In this document: positions 1-10,325 of the stretch, one piece after another
Layout of the letters: every line of letters starts with the position of its first letter
How positions within the stretch are numbered: position 1 is the stretch's first letter
From: Teratosphaeria epicoccoides
Lineage: Eukaryota; Ascomycota; Dothideomycetes; Mycosphaerellales; Teratosphaeriaceae
DNA: 64,000 nucleotides
Reading direction: 5' to 3'
Assembly (NCBI GenBank): GCA_021401465.1
Contig: JADDMT010000110.1
Span: forward strand, 1 to 64,000
Notes under the pieces: model-generated
Databases searched by the model: none
Told to the model about the DNA's origin: nothing
What the model saw: the letters and a program-made list of their open reading frames with translations, nothing else
Made by a program: the position numbers and the translations under genes

Positions 1-92
1 ACCCTAACCCTTAACCCTAACCCTAACCCTAACCCTAACCCTAACCCTAACCCTAACCCTAACCCTAACCCTAACCCTAACCCTAACCCTAA
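1..92. repeat. Telomere repeat array (CCCTAA)n
   Basis: About fifteen copies of CCCTAA run from the first base, ending at CCCTAAGGACG. One unit near position 8-14 is a 7-mer variant (CCCTTAA). This orientation, C-rich strand reading into the chromosome, is what is expected at a left chromosome end, so base 1 is at or near the physical end. TTAGGG-type repeats are the usual telomere of filamentous ascomycetes. Confidence 0.98.
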
Positions 93-744
93 GGACGAAT
101 GGTAAGCGGATGAAAGGGCCATGTTTGCTGCTAAAGCACGGCAATGGCAGTCGGTAAACAGGAGCCCAGCGACCCCTTCACATCTAGTAGCGGTACGCGC
201 GCTATTAACTCTGCGCCGGTAGCTGCAACCGCTATGCCTAGTGGTGTCACCTCACGGTAGCCATTCTAACGGGCTGGCCAAGTACTGCCTTCAGTCTTGG
301 GAATCCGGTGATTGGCCTCTTGCTCAGCGGTCTCGCTAGTTCATCAATCTTCTTGCCCACGCACTGCTTTCCTGGGAGCCGCTGTTGTGCTGGGCTTCAA
401 CCGGAGCAGCTCGCGCACACTGTCCTTCAAGCGAGAGCAATGCAGTGTTGCCAGAGAAGCAGGGATGGGTCTCGTCGCTGCAGAGGCGGCGTTGATCGAG
501 GTTGAGGCACTATAGGCAGTATAAGCTCGCAAGCGCTGTCGGGGTTGACGTTGATCAAGATGAAACCAAACGCGCAATAATAGATGGGGAGCTACTGCCA
601 GACGTAAGCAACTATTCAAGACTTAAACGCGTCCGGTGAAGTGACAGCAGTAAGCTGAGATACCGAACACTGTGGCTAGAGCAGCTCGCTACTTGATCAT
701 CTTGTATTCACATTGCTTTGTCACGGTCCCGTCGTTACGAATCA
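93..744. other. Telomere-adjacent sequence with no recognised gene
   Basis: Mixed-composition DNA between the telomere and the first satellite block. Short overlapping ORFs exist on both strands around 308-619, but none has domain-like composition, a plausible intron or a recognisable motif, and they overlap one another. I see no gene here. Confidence 0.6.
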
Positions 745-1500
745 CAGGTGTCTGAGATCTCGTCCATATACGAATCTTGGCCATGTGTGTATTGAATCTT
801 GTTCATTTGTATACAAATTCTCGTCCGTACGCGAAATATTGTCAATCTCGTCCATATACAAGATTTCGTCTATGTACGGAATTTCGTCCATGTGTAATAC
901 GGAATCTCGTCCATGTGTATACGGAATCTCGCCTATGTGTATCCGGAATCTCGTCCATGTCGTCTATGTGCGAAATCTCGTCTGTGTACGAAATCTCGTT
1001 CGTGTACGAAATCTCATACATCCGTGTAGAAAGTCTCGTCAATGCAGTACGGAATCTTGTCCATGTGTATAAAGAGTTTCGTCTATGTACGAAACCTCGT
1101 CCATGTGTATACAAAATTCCGTCTAAGTACCAAATCTTGTCCGTGTAGGAAATCTCGTCCGCGCACGAAATCTCGTCTGAGTATAACACCTCGCCTGAGG
1201 CGACTGATGAGCAATCTGTACGACGACTTGTCCATGAGCGAAATCTTGCGCACAGTGCGAGATGTCCTCTAGGTGCAAGGACGACAGTGCAAAAAGCCGA
1301 TGGTGCAAGGTGCTGTTCATCTCGCGAGATTGCGAGATATCGTCCCCGGTGCGAGATTCTGTCCTCCCAGTGCGAAATCTCGTCTGTGTGCAAGATTTCG
1401 TAGTAGTACGATACTACATGGGGCGAGTCACTACTTCAAGAGAATCTCCTCGTCGAGGTCTTGTCCCAATACGAGATTCTGTACATTGCAATATCTCGTG
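745..1500. repeat. Subtelomeric satellite block A (about 20-22 bp units)
   Basis: Roughly thirty degenerate tandem units with a consensus close to TACGAAATCTCGTCYATGTG. The core CGAAATCTCGT is nearly its own reverse complement. Unit spacing is about 20-22 bp on average and becomes looser after 1200. ORFs of 70-180 codons cross this block in every frame because the unit has few stops; their proteins are translated repeats (runs of NLVHV, SRPCV and the like) and are not genes. The same core with different spacers recurs in five further blocks. Confidence 0.9.
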
Positions 1501-2208
1501 CGTAATTGCGCGCTTGTCAAGTCCGAACAATTTTGCTATGATGCACAGCAGCACAGCAGACGAGCTGATCAGCAAGCACGAAGCCCACGCCGATGACGTT
1601 CTCGATTCAACAAACTAATTGACGACCATTCCCAACTGGAAACGCGAGGCAACGCAGTACACGGTGGTCAGGATGGCGATGTCTCGATCTTGACGATTCC
1701 GAGCACGCATGCCATTGATGGCAGGCAATTGATCGCCCAAATAATACATTGTGCATCGACATCGTCGCGTCAGGCATGTCGACAGACCACAAATTCAAGA
1801 GGCGGCGCGAGGCCTGCAGAGTATTTTGTATGCTCATTAGCATCACGCCCATACCGCGACGGCTGAGACGCTGAGCAAAGCCATCCATCGTCCGTGTGCA
1901 ACACATAGCTCCGGAATATACATCTTTGTCGCATTCAGCAATTTTGTAATAGACATGCTTCCCATCATATCTATGCTCCTTCAGCTAGCATAAAGCAACG
2001 GCACAGAAATAGCAATCCCGCAGCACGGCATGTGCACGACATGCGCTGTACCGACATCCATGAAACCAAACGCCTCAAAGCCAGCCTCAGTAGCAGTTTC
2101 GCTTGCTGCAGCATGCGCTCCGCATCATTCATCGTTACCCGCCCGATCGCGACGAATCGCTCGTCTATGCTTTCAAGTCTGACAAGGCTTGTCAGTGGAG
2201 CAATTGCC
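1501..2208. other. No recognised feature; 3' flank of the Ulp1-like gene
   Basis: Unique-looking DNA downstream (on the minus strand) of the 928-residue gene. Minus-strand ORFs at 1607-1906 and 1971-2219 have no recognisable domain and no supported splice links. I see nothing else. Confidence 0.5.
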
Positions 2209-4995
2209 TCACCCGTCATTCGAACTCGAGATGGCTATTCTGTACATGGCTTCAGTCATTGCCTGCACCTTGCCTGTGTGCCAATCCTGCAGCGCCTTGC
2301 AAGAGTGAATACACTGCCTCCGCTTGTCCGGGGCCTGCTCTTGCACGCTGCGCACAAAAGCCCGGACCGCAACAGCAAATGCATGGTGATAGGCTGATAG
2401 GCGCCGCGTAGCCAGTTCCGACTCAGCATGCTTGATACCGGCCTGCATAGATTGTGCCAGCTCTGAGTGAGCCTGTCCACGACGCCATTCGTCGTCATAA
2501 CTGGTTCGGAGGGCTTGCACCGAATTTTCGAGGTGTAGAACAAGCTCCGCACTGTCATTGTCCTCTGGCAGATCCTGTAGAAGGTCGCTGATGCCCTTCA
2601 GGCATTGCTCCTCAGCCTCGAGAGCGGTGATTTGAGCCTTGACTTCCCTCTCCGTTGCCTGTGCCTCAGCAGCATTTGCGATATCAACCATCCGGACCTC
2701 AGACTTATCTGGATTCTCAACAATAGGACCTTTGTCAGAGCCGCCCCCTAGTGCAGAAAAGCCGGTCTGTAGGATGCGTCGCCAAAGAGTGACATGGACA
2801 GGGAGGAGCGCAGGGAGCTGGTACATGCGCTCCAGCCAGACCACGATGCAGTGGACGCCAAGGTCATCTTCGATATCATCCAGATTCGGAACTTGATTAG
2901 GGCTGAGCGTGATGTCCCAATCCTTCGCCTCGGGAAGATCCCGATCAGGACAACGGAGTGCTGCGAGGAAGGCCAGAATCCTGGGAGTGTGATCATCAGA
3001 CAGTTCGTCAAGAGTAGTGTGAACCTCGACAACATGTTTCTCCAGATCGATCTCGGCTAGGCACCACTGCTCATCGCCAACAGGAGCCAGAGCGAGGAGC
3101 ACAAGGGTAGCGTCATCTTCAAGCGTGTATTGACGAAAAATCAAGTCGTTCTCGTCAGGACCATGTGGAGTGGTGGACGCGCCTACAATGTGGTACTTAG
3201 CCGACCCAGATCCAAGATAGTGAAGTGCCATGTAGACAGCTGGAGCCTTCAAAAGGTACCCATCCGTCATCAGACCCTTCGCCACTTCTCGAGCATTCTT
3301 CTGTTGCTGATAGAACCAGGACATATTTTCGCTGCCGTCCTCAGTGCGCGCTCTCTTGTGGACGGTCTTTGCGGAGGGTTCTGCACTACGCTTAGGCATT
3401 GTGCCCTCAGGCGGCAGGTTGGTCTTTGTAGTGATAGCAATCAACGGATGAGCAGGCTTGCGAGCTTGGGCCTGGGCGGCTCGTCTCATTATCGCAGCCA
3501 CAGAGAAATTGTCAGGCTTACGACGAACAGCGCGTTTCGGTATTGCATGTATGTCAATAGGCTGGCGCGTATGGGCCTGGGCCGCGGCGGTGACGGGACT
3601 GCGAGGATGGCCGTGGTCAAAGACAGAGCAATGCGTGATGTCCAGACTTTGATCGTTCCAGGCGAGGTCGAGGGCTAGCTGTGAGAGCTGGCTGTCGTCA
3701 CAATACGCCACTGCGTCGCGACCCTGCTCAGGATCTTCGGTAGTGGATGTCGAGTACGTAGTCGAGGTCAAAGAGTCATCTGCTGATGCAGAATGATGAG
3801 TTATGGCAGCTCGCAAGTCGTGTGGAGAACGGTGAGGCAAAGCAGCTCGTGAGGCGTGCGGACGCTGAGAATGCTCATAAAGTGGCGTGGTTCCGGCGCC
3901 GTCAACAGACCACGGAATGTCTTCACAGTCTCGCTGATGGAAATCGGGCGTGACAGAGTCCAAGTGTTCCTGCTCTTCTTGTTCGGGACGCTGCTCTTCT
4001 TGTTCAGAACGCTGCTCTTCTTGCTCAGAGTCCTGCTCTTCTTGCTCATAAACCGGCTCTTCTTGATGAGGAGGACGCTGCTCTTCTTGCTCAGAGTCCT
4101 GCTCTTCTTGGCGCTCAGAGTCCTGCTCTTCTTGATCAGGAGGACGCTGCCCTTCTTCCTCAGAAACCTGCTCTTCCTGCTCGGCACGCCGGTCTTGCTG
4201 CTGAGGCTCATGTAACCCGCGCTTCCGCACGACAGTCGTTGATGGTGCGCCCTCCCCTGCGCCAACAACCTTCGCACTAGCGCCGCGTGTCGCTGGGCGT
4301 TTGGCTGCAGGTTTGGCGGGAGGCTCGGCGGAAGGTTCAGCGGGAGAACCGGCGGGAGGACGAGCGGGAAGATTGACGGGAGGATTTGCGGAGGGGATGA
4401 CGGGAGGATTCACGGGAGGATTGGCTGGTCGTCGGGCTGAGCGGCACTTCGCCGAATTCAATCGCGTGAGAGTCGTTCTGAGGTCGGTCGAGAACCAGTG
4501 TGTGACGAGTCGGCTGTGATGTTGCCGCTTGGCGAATCGGACGTCACGGTCCCGGAGAAGTTCCCGATAAATGTCCTCGAAGTCTGCTGTGTGCTTCGAA
4601 CGAGACAACTTGACGCATTCAGCGATGAACGGCTCGTTGGTAAGCAACGCTCGACCGAAGCAGGCGACAAATTGGTATGGTCGTAAGAAGCCTGTGTCAG
4701 GGTCCAGTAGTTCCCGAACCTGCCGGCCAAGGCGCCGCCTCTTGTCGCGGTTCTCGAGTGCTTTCCCGATGACAGAGGTGCGTACTAGCTCGTCGAGCGT
4801 GTCCACATCCGCGGTCTCCAAAGCTCGAAGCTCCTCCACAGCGGATGTCGCTTTGTCGGGCTGTCGTTGCCGCTGTGCGTTACACGCGTCGCTGATTTGG
4901 TTGAGGAGGCTGCACGGGGTCTCGTGCTCGGGTGAGGATGCTAGAGAGGACTTGAGCTGCTGGACGAGCTGCTGCGGCTCATGTGTCATCAGCAT
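2209..4995 (-). CDS. Large low-complexity protein with a degenerate Ulp1/C48-protease-like domain
   Basis: Single uninterrupted 928-codon frame. I chose the ATG at 4995; an alternative ATG lies two codons in. In order: a helical N-terminal domain (about 20-180); a Pro-rich repeat built on NPPV (about 185-235); a Gln/Glu repeat built on EQEEQ (about 265-345), encoded by 18-21 bp tandem units; a basic nuclear-localisation-like stretch (KRSAEPSAKTVHKRAR, about 540-560); a globular region at about 590-740; and a coiled-coil/helical C-terminus. In the globular region, QWCLAEIDL followed by DDLGVHCIVVWL matches the layout of Ulp1/SENP proteases, in which HW.L...DL is followed by a DCGV motif. Here the catalytic His is Gln (about 642) and the catalytic Cys is Leu (about 712), so if the assignment is right the enzyme is dead. 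Family membership is inference from motif layout; the frame itself is clearly maintained, unlike its decayed surroundings. Confidence 0.75.
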   Translation of the reverse strand: MLMTHEPQQLVQQLKSSLASSPEHETPCSLLNQISDACNAQRQRQPDKATSAVEELRALETADVDTLDELVRTSVIGKALENRDKRRRLGRQVRELLDPDTGFLRPYQFVACFGRALLTNEPFIAECVKLSRSKHTADFEDIYRELLRDRDVRFAKRQHHSRLVTHWFSTDLRTTLTRLNSAKCRSARRPANPPVNPPVIPSANPPVNLPARPPAGSPAEPSAEPPAKPAAKRPATRGASAKVVGAGEGAPSTTVVRKRGLHEPQQQDRRAEQEEQVSEEEGQRPPDQEEQDSERQEEQDSEQEEQRPPHQEEPVYEQEEQDSEQEEQRSEQEEQRPEQEEQEHLDSVTPDFHQRDCEDIPWSVDGAGTTPLYEHSQRPHASRAALPHRSPHDLRAAITHHSASADDSLTSTTYSTSTTEDPEQGRDAVAYCDDSQLSQLALDLAWNDQSLDITHCSVFDHGHPRSPVTAAAQAHTRQPIDIHAIPKRAVRRKPDNFSVAAIMRRAAQAQARKPAHPLIAITTKTNLPPEGTMPKRSAEPSAKTVHKRARTEDGSENMSWFYQQQKNAREVAKGLMTDGYLLKAPAVYMALHYLGSGSAKYHIVGASTTPHGPDENDLIFRQYTLEDDATLVLLALAPVGDEQWCLAEIDLEKHVVEVHTTLDELSDDHTPRILAFLAALRCPDRDLPEAKDWDITLSPNQVPNLDDIEDDLGVHCIVVWLERMYQLPALLPVHVTLWRRILQTGFSALGGGSDKGPIVENPDKSEVRMVDIANAAEAQATEREVKAQITALEAEEQCLKGISDLLQDLPEDNDSAELVLHLENSVQALRTSYDDEWRRGQAHSELAQSMQAGIKHAESELATRRLSAYHHAFAVAVRAFVRSVQEQAPDKRRQCIHSCKALQDWHTGKVQAMTEAMYRIAISSSNDG

Positions 4996-6034
4996 GAACG
5001 AGACTCAGGCAGGCGAGAAGCGTCATCGCTATGGAATGTCCATGCATGCGCGCGTGATGGTAATCGTGCTGTGCCGCGGCAGGCAACACCGCGCAACCGC
5101 GTTGCGGGGCGACCTGTTACCCGCTATCCTGACTCATGTCCGCCGCGGGCCTCCAGAAGATGACAACTCGAAGAGAATGTGGCACGCGATTTAGAAAGCA
5201 TTTGGATCACTGAAGCCATGCTCAGGATGCAATCGCCTGCGGACATATCTATCGATACCGGTCCGACAGTGAAGCAGTATGTATGACCTCGCTAGCCGTT
5301 TTCGTACAGTCCTTACAAGCATTTTGCCTGGCTAGCAAGGCCCGAGCCTGGTACCCTGAGATTGTCTACCACCGGTAGAGGTAGGTGCTGACTGCGGCGT
5401 TCGGCGCTGATTCTGGCTCGGGCGCTGGTCCCATTAAGTTGAGATGAAACATCGGAAGAATGATGGGTAGAATGTGCGAGGACGGCCAGCTAGCACTCTG
5501 CTTGATGCGAGGGCTGGCGAGCTAGGCAATGCTGTGAATTCCTCGGTGGTTCTGGTGAGACTGCGATTGATATTTCGATTGTTATCGGAGCTGTCTGGGT
5601 ATATGTGCAGCAAGCGGTGTAAGCGCACGTCCATAATGGTATACTATGCTATGGTTTGATCGCACTGAGACCAGACAGTCGAAAGATCATGGCTTCGCGG
5701 AATGTGTATGTAACCTTGACGTCTTGTTGATGCCGCATGCCTTGTCCTATCATGATCAGTAGGAGGTATCTCGCATCGAGGGTTTAGAGCCACTATGGCT
5801 TTGTCTGCATATGAGGCGCCGCGGATAGAAGGTGTTGCGGATGAGGGTGACGGGCGTAGGGGCTGTCGGAACTCAACTGGCGGCGGCGACATTGGCATTC
5901 AACAGCACTTGCTCGACAACGGCAGCTCGGCCTTACACTGACTTGTTCGTCCTGTTCAATTCAACGGCCGACAATCATCCTGGCTTCACTTCGCATATAG
6001 GTGTAGACATAACAACCTGACCCTCCGCAGTCGC
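4996..6034. other. No recognised gene; upstream flank of the 928-codon gene
   Basis: About 1 kb with scattered short ORFs on both strands (for example 5434-5634 and 5644-5898 on the minus strand) that lack motifs, introns or consistent composition. It presumably contains the promoter of the minus-strand gene ending at 2209. I cannot identify individual elements. Confidence 0.5.
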
Positions 6035-6300
6035 CTAATCAGTCAAGCGAGGCCACGGGCAAGCAAGGCGACAAGTCAATTCAAGACACAATCTTTCCAT
6101 CTTTCTAATCTCGATTCCTGCTCTGACAACTTCGCGAGGCCCAAAAAGTCGAGACAGCAACCTGGGGTGTAGGAAACAATCTGCCGAGCCACATATCCTC
6201 CTTAATTCCGCCCATTTCCCCCTTACCGTCTCACAGAAAACATCATCCTCTTGATCACAGCACAAAATCTCTTCACCGTCACTCACGCCTCTCCCTCTTC

Positions 6301-6582
6301 TTACCAACCCTCACCTCGCCTGAAACGCCCTTTATTCCGCCCGAGACTTCCTGCACCTCCTTTACCCTCGCGCGCCGTAGCCAAGCCTCCACGCTCTCCT
6401 TTCCCTACTCCCACGCCCCTCCCTGCTTCCACGTCCTCTTGCTGCTCTTCCTCCTCCTCATTATCCGAGTCACGATGCGCTCGACCTTCGAGCATGCGGG
6501 CGCGCGCGCGAGTCACCATGGCCATGCGGACATGTAGAGCGATGATCAAGGCTACTAAAAGACAAGACATCGTGTCAGGCAT
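6301..6582 (-). CDS. Possible small membrane-anchored or secreted hypothetical protein
   Basis: Frame of 93 codons with an ATG start. The first about 20 residues are hydrophobic (MSCLLVALIIALHV), followed by an acidic Glu run (DNEEEEEQQED) and a Gly/Arg-rich tail. The frame ends at TGG-TAA, and the sequence there (G|GTAAGA) is a fair splice donor, so the gene may continue into 6035-6300, where another open minus-strand frame lies. The plus strand here is strongly C/T-rich, so the charged tail may simply reflect composition. No family recognised. Confidence 0.3.
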   Translation of the reverse strand: MPDTMSCLLVALIIALHVRMAMVTRARARMLEGRAHRDSDNEEEEEQQEDVEAGRGVGVGKGERGGLATAREGKGGAGSLGRNKGRFRRGEGW

Positions 6583-8124
6583 ACATTACCATGGCCTGCG
6601 TGCCTGCTTTCCCGCTGCTGCACGCTCCCATTGCCACGGACCGCCCTTGCGTAGGCAACAAGAACGATGTTGCACATGATAGCCAGCAAATACGACGAGC
6701 TAATATATTTAAGTATGAATGAATTCGTGTGGTGTATGAATATAATTGCGGAAGTATGGATGGGAATGGAATTACGGAAGTATAGATACGACTAGGATTG
6801 CGGAAATCCCGCTGTTGCGTCACATTGTCTACGTCTTCAATCTGCCTCCATTAACCGTGATCTTCGCAGCTGCGCATCAGATGATCCGTGGTCCACATTT
6901 TTACGCCTGGTGCTCTCCTCTAATGGTTGCCCTGAAGTTAGGCCGAGTCACTTTCAGAAATTTGTCGAGGACGAGACGATCTAATCAGCCTATGCCATTG
7001 CACGTCTACACAGATGGGTGAGGCGACACGCTGCCTCAATGCACACCCTGGCAATCATCTTGCTTCGGAAGAGCATCGCGGCTCACCATGAAATTCCGGT
7101 CCATAAGGAAGAGCGCCGCGGCTCACGATCAGTCTTCGCTCTATTTACAAATCTTCATCTTGAACGCAGTAGAGAGTCATAATCAATCGTGATCCGGAGT
7201 TGCCTATGTAGCGCTGTTCCGTCTGGGTAGCGCCCTTCAGAGCAGAGCAAGAGGAGAAGCTTTCGATCGAGTAGAAGCCATGGTCTATGAGGTCGCTCAT
7301 GAAGAGGTAGTAGATACTTGGAACGTCACTACTAGTAGAAAATCGGTATCACCTACAATGACTGCCCCCCATTCCCTCTGGCGGCAATGTGTATCTAGAG
7401 CATCTACCACAAATGTGAAATCATTACCACAAACCCTGACTCGCCTCCATTTCTTCTGGCAGGAGTAGGTGTCCAAAACGTCACTACCTGTGCGAAGGCA
7501 GTCTCACCTACACCGCATCTCCTCTATCCTCCTTAGCGAAGCGATCAGGCCTTGCAGCGCAACCTTTTCTTACACTGTAGAAGGCCGAGCCAGTAATTGG
7601 ATCTGCAAAAGGTCCGTTTCGGTGTGCAAAGCCATGCGCTCTTTGGCCTGCCGTGGTAACGAGCCCGGTTAAGGCTGACTAGTCTTGTCCGCAGCTGCCG
7701 TGGCTCTCCACGTCGACGTCGAGAGAGCGCTAGCTTCCAACTTGTCCGACAAACGCGTATGGCGACGTAGAAGGGTGCTAGGTGGTGAATGAGTGAAGCA
7801 AGGGGCTCCTCAATATTGTACCGGGGGAGTACATATAGAGCACTGCGGGGACGGACTGTCGAATGTCGCTCCAGACTATCCAGTCAGACAGAGCGCTTAA
7901 GAGTGTAGCATTGTCTCTGGATTGCTGGTAGGGGGTCCAGACAAGGTATATGACTTCTGGCGAGTGCGTGGATAGAAGACTGTGGTGTGTGTTTAGGATT
8001 TCAGGGAGGCAGCAAGTTGATCAATTCCGGAATCAAATAACCTTAGGTATCGACTTCGTCACTTACAAAGCGTCGCAGCACCTTTCTAGTGTCTATCGCA
8101 ACTCATCATTCATATAAGAGTGAG
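6583..8124. other. No recognised gene; weak 156-bp direct duplication
   Basis: Mixed DNA with no domain-like ORF. A degenerate direct duplication is visible: a segment at about 7320-7382 (acgtcactac...tcacctaca) resembles one at about 7476-7535 with a period near 156 bp. A second short direct repeat, ggaagagcrycgcggctcac, occurs around 7068 and 7109. Nothing else supported. Confidence 0.45.
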
Positions 8125-8410
8125 GCGTAGTGTCTGTACAAGATTTCGGCATGTGTACGAGATCTCGGCATGTGTACGAGACTTCGGCATCAGTACGAGA
8201 TCTCGGCATCAGTAAGAGATTCCGGCACCTGTACAAAATACTGAACACGCATACCAGAATCGTTTGTTTTCAACATTCGAGATGTGTGCCATGTACTTTA
8301 TCCGCAGGAATTGACAATGATATGCTGTAGTGTATTGGCGAGTTCTTGGCATAGGCAGAAGGTCTTGTACCGGACGAGGTCTCGGCAGATGTACAAGATT
8401 TCGTACGGTA
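8125..8410. repeat. Satellite block B (about 19-20 bp units)
   Basis: Degenerate tandem units with consensus near GTACGAGATCTCGGCATGT, for example at 8134-8260, plus isolated cores at about 8370-8405. The core ACGAGATCTCG is a palindrome and matches the core of block A, but the spacer (GCATGTGT or GCATCAGT) is block-specific. Confidence 0.8.
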
Positions 8411-8580
8411 GGCAGCATCACGTACACTCACTGAGGAGACTACTCTCTATTAGGCACGCCATTACCAGACACCGGCATCGGTATCGGTCATATCTGATGT
8501 AACGTATGTCGAGATTCCGTATGGTATACGGGAGCTCGCCTGTCCGAATTCTTGTCTATGCAGGAAGGAACTGCCGGAGC

Positions 8581-8693
8581 TGCAGGGCCGACAGACATGC
8601 AGGGCCGACAGACATGCAGGGCCGACAGACATGCAGGGCCGACAGACATGCAGGGCCGACAGACATGCAGGGCCGACAGACATGCAGGGCCGA
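8581..8693. repeat. 17-bp tandem array, 6.6 perfect copies
   Basis: Unit tgcagggccgacagaca is repeated six times without a mismatch (8581-8682) plus an 11-bp partial copy. Because 17 is not a multiple of three, every frame is open through it on both strands, producing several spurious ORFs between 8462 and 8802. Perfect identity in the middle of heavily decayed DNA means the array is recent or actively homogenised. It does not share the palindromic core of the satellite blocks. Confidence 0.97.
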
Positions 8694-8756
8694 TGCATAA
8701 TGCTTTGATGTGGTCGATAGAATTAGCAAGAAGGAGTGTGCGCGTTGTAGGAGGCA

Positions 8757-8940
8757 GTACATGAGCCGAAGTTAGCTTTAACATAACCCATATGCCGCAC
8801 AACGTCAGAGATTAGTTGAGATGACTTAATCTCATGTTCGAACATTCTTACGAGCTTAGAGTCATAGTAAGACTTAGCTATCCTAAGAGCACGAGCGACC
8901 AAGTTGCCAGGATGTTTAGCGTCGATTAACAGACTAGCTG
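8757..8940 (-). pseudogene. Decayed coding fragment, family unknown
   Basis: On the minus strand about 60 codons read without a stop and have protein-like composition (for example KHPGNLVARALRI and YYDSKLVRMFEHEIK). It runs into the 17-bp array at its 3' side, and no ATG is evident. Upstream (8940-9400) the sequence is TA-rich with many stops. I do not recognise the family; it could be part of an old transposon. Confidence 0.3.
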
Positions 8941-9867
8941 CCTTTCTGCTTTAACTATCGAGGTCTAGCATTCCGAGCAAAAGAGTAACACTACCGCAAC
9001 TACATTAGTACGGAGAATAGCGCATATGTAAAGACTTAAGCCGAGATACCTATAGCTAGCCTGTCTTCTCTTGTAGTCGTTAACTTGACGCTTCTAATAC
9101 TAGCGAGATGGAACTAATAGGTATAGCAAAACTAGCTGCCTACCTTACTAAATGCGTCCGCAAAAAAGATTAGAAGCAAGCAAGCATCCTGTAGTTATAA
9201 CTAGCTGCTTTAACGAGGCCATAATGTTCTAGGTTAATAGATGCGACTGTTAGAGCTCTTTTGCTTCTTAGCGGCGTAGAAAGCATGTATGCTACAAGGA
9301 GGACAGCGAGTAGCGATAGGGGATGTAGCGGGTAGGCTAGGGAGGTGTAATTAAGGGGGAGCTATAATAGGCAGAGCGAAGGGAGGTAATGTTAGAGAAG
9401 ACATGATCCGAAGGACATGGCAGGTATAGAGGCTAAGGGCATAGGTCGGCAGGGCATTCCTTCTGATAACATCTCTCTGTCGCGAGAATTAACTAATGTA
9501 GCGCGCACGTTAGATCGATTAGCCAGCGAGGCTAACGCGCTCCCTTGTAGCCTCTACCGAGACAGAGAGCGATCTAAGGAAGCAAAAAAGACTAGCTGCC
9601 TACATAAGCCTAACCTTTCGTCGATTAATAGGAAAAGGCAACAGTTTAACATAGACTTTGATTAAAGCTCTATGAATGACTATCAAGTCCCCTTTACGGC
9701 TAAGTTTAATGTGTATTCGTGATTCTTGCTAGACCTATCATGTACTAACCTAGCCCTTAACATGTTAGCTATGAGGTCTAGAGCGAACAAGGGCGTGTTA
9801 GCGTGAACGGCAGATCTTGTGTCTTCTTACATGCCCGAGGTCTGATACCTCATCCATGGATTAAGGA
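8941..9867. other. TA-rich decayed DNA, nothing identified
   Basis: Enriched in TAG/CTA as expected after C-to-T mutation in a TpA-producing context. The string actagctgcct recurs several times (about 8929, 9131, 9589). One 82-codon plus-strand frame starts at an ATG at 9417 (contains RTLDRLASEANAL) and its frame remains protein-like beyond the stop at 9663 if stops are ignored, but I cannot assign it. Confidence 0.45.
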
Positions 9868-10325
9868 CTCGTCTATGTCTATGTCTATAGTTCTTTAAAA
9901 TCTCGTCTATGTCTATGTCTATAGTTCTCTAAAATCTCGTCTATGTCTATGTCTATAGTTCTCTAAAATCTTGTCTATGTCTATGTCTCTATTTCGAAAT
10001 CTCGTTCATGCAAAATCTTGTCTAAGTGTCGAAACGCCGTCTGTGCCTCTATGCCTGAAATCTCGTCCTAGCGAAACCTCGTCTATGTGTTAAATTTCCG
10101 TCTATGTCTCTAGTCCGAAATCTCGTCTATGTTTTTATCTACATGTTAAAATGTCGTCTATCATGAGTCGAGATCTAGATCTCGTACACGTGTCGAGGTA
10201 TGTCAAGATCTCGTCTATATGTCTATGCGTTACTTCTAAGATCTCGCCTATGCTTTGTCGTAGCATAGTAAAAGGGGTATGCGTAGTTCGAGTGCCTGTG
10301 ACAGGCTATACGAGATTTTGTACAG
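9868..10325. repeat. Satellite block C (34-bp units, then degenerate)
   Basis: Three near-perfect 34-bp units (9868-9901, 9902-9935, 9936-9969) beginning ctcgtctatgtctatgtct, followed by looser units to about 10325 with consensus (g)aaatctcgtctatgtct. It shares the AAATCTCGT core of the other blocks but with an expanded ctatgt spacer. Confidence 0.88.

Noticed and set aside
713..1393. ORFs of 119-183 codons on both strands
   Set aside because: They are translations of satellite block A; six-frame openness follows from the repeat unit, and the proteins are themselves repetitive.
745..1500. CRISPR-like array of a palindromic repeat with spacers
   Set aside because: Spacers are not unique, units are only about 20 bp, the host is a fungus, and no cas genes are present.
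3801..4277. Minus-strand ORF rich in KKSRTLSKKSS repeats, and plus-strand Leu/Phe-rich ORF
   Set aside because: Shadows of the EQEEQ repeat in the 2209-4995 gene; same DNA, other frames.
8462..8802. Overlapping ORFs with repeated GPTDMQGRQTC-type or ACLSALHVCRPC-type proteins
   Set aside because: Product of the 17-bp array, which is open in all frames because 17 is not a multiple of three.
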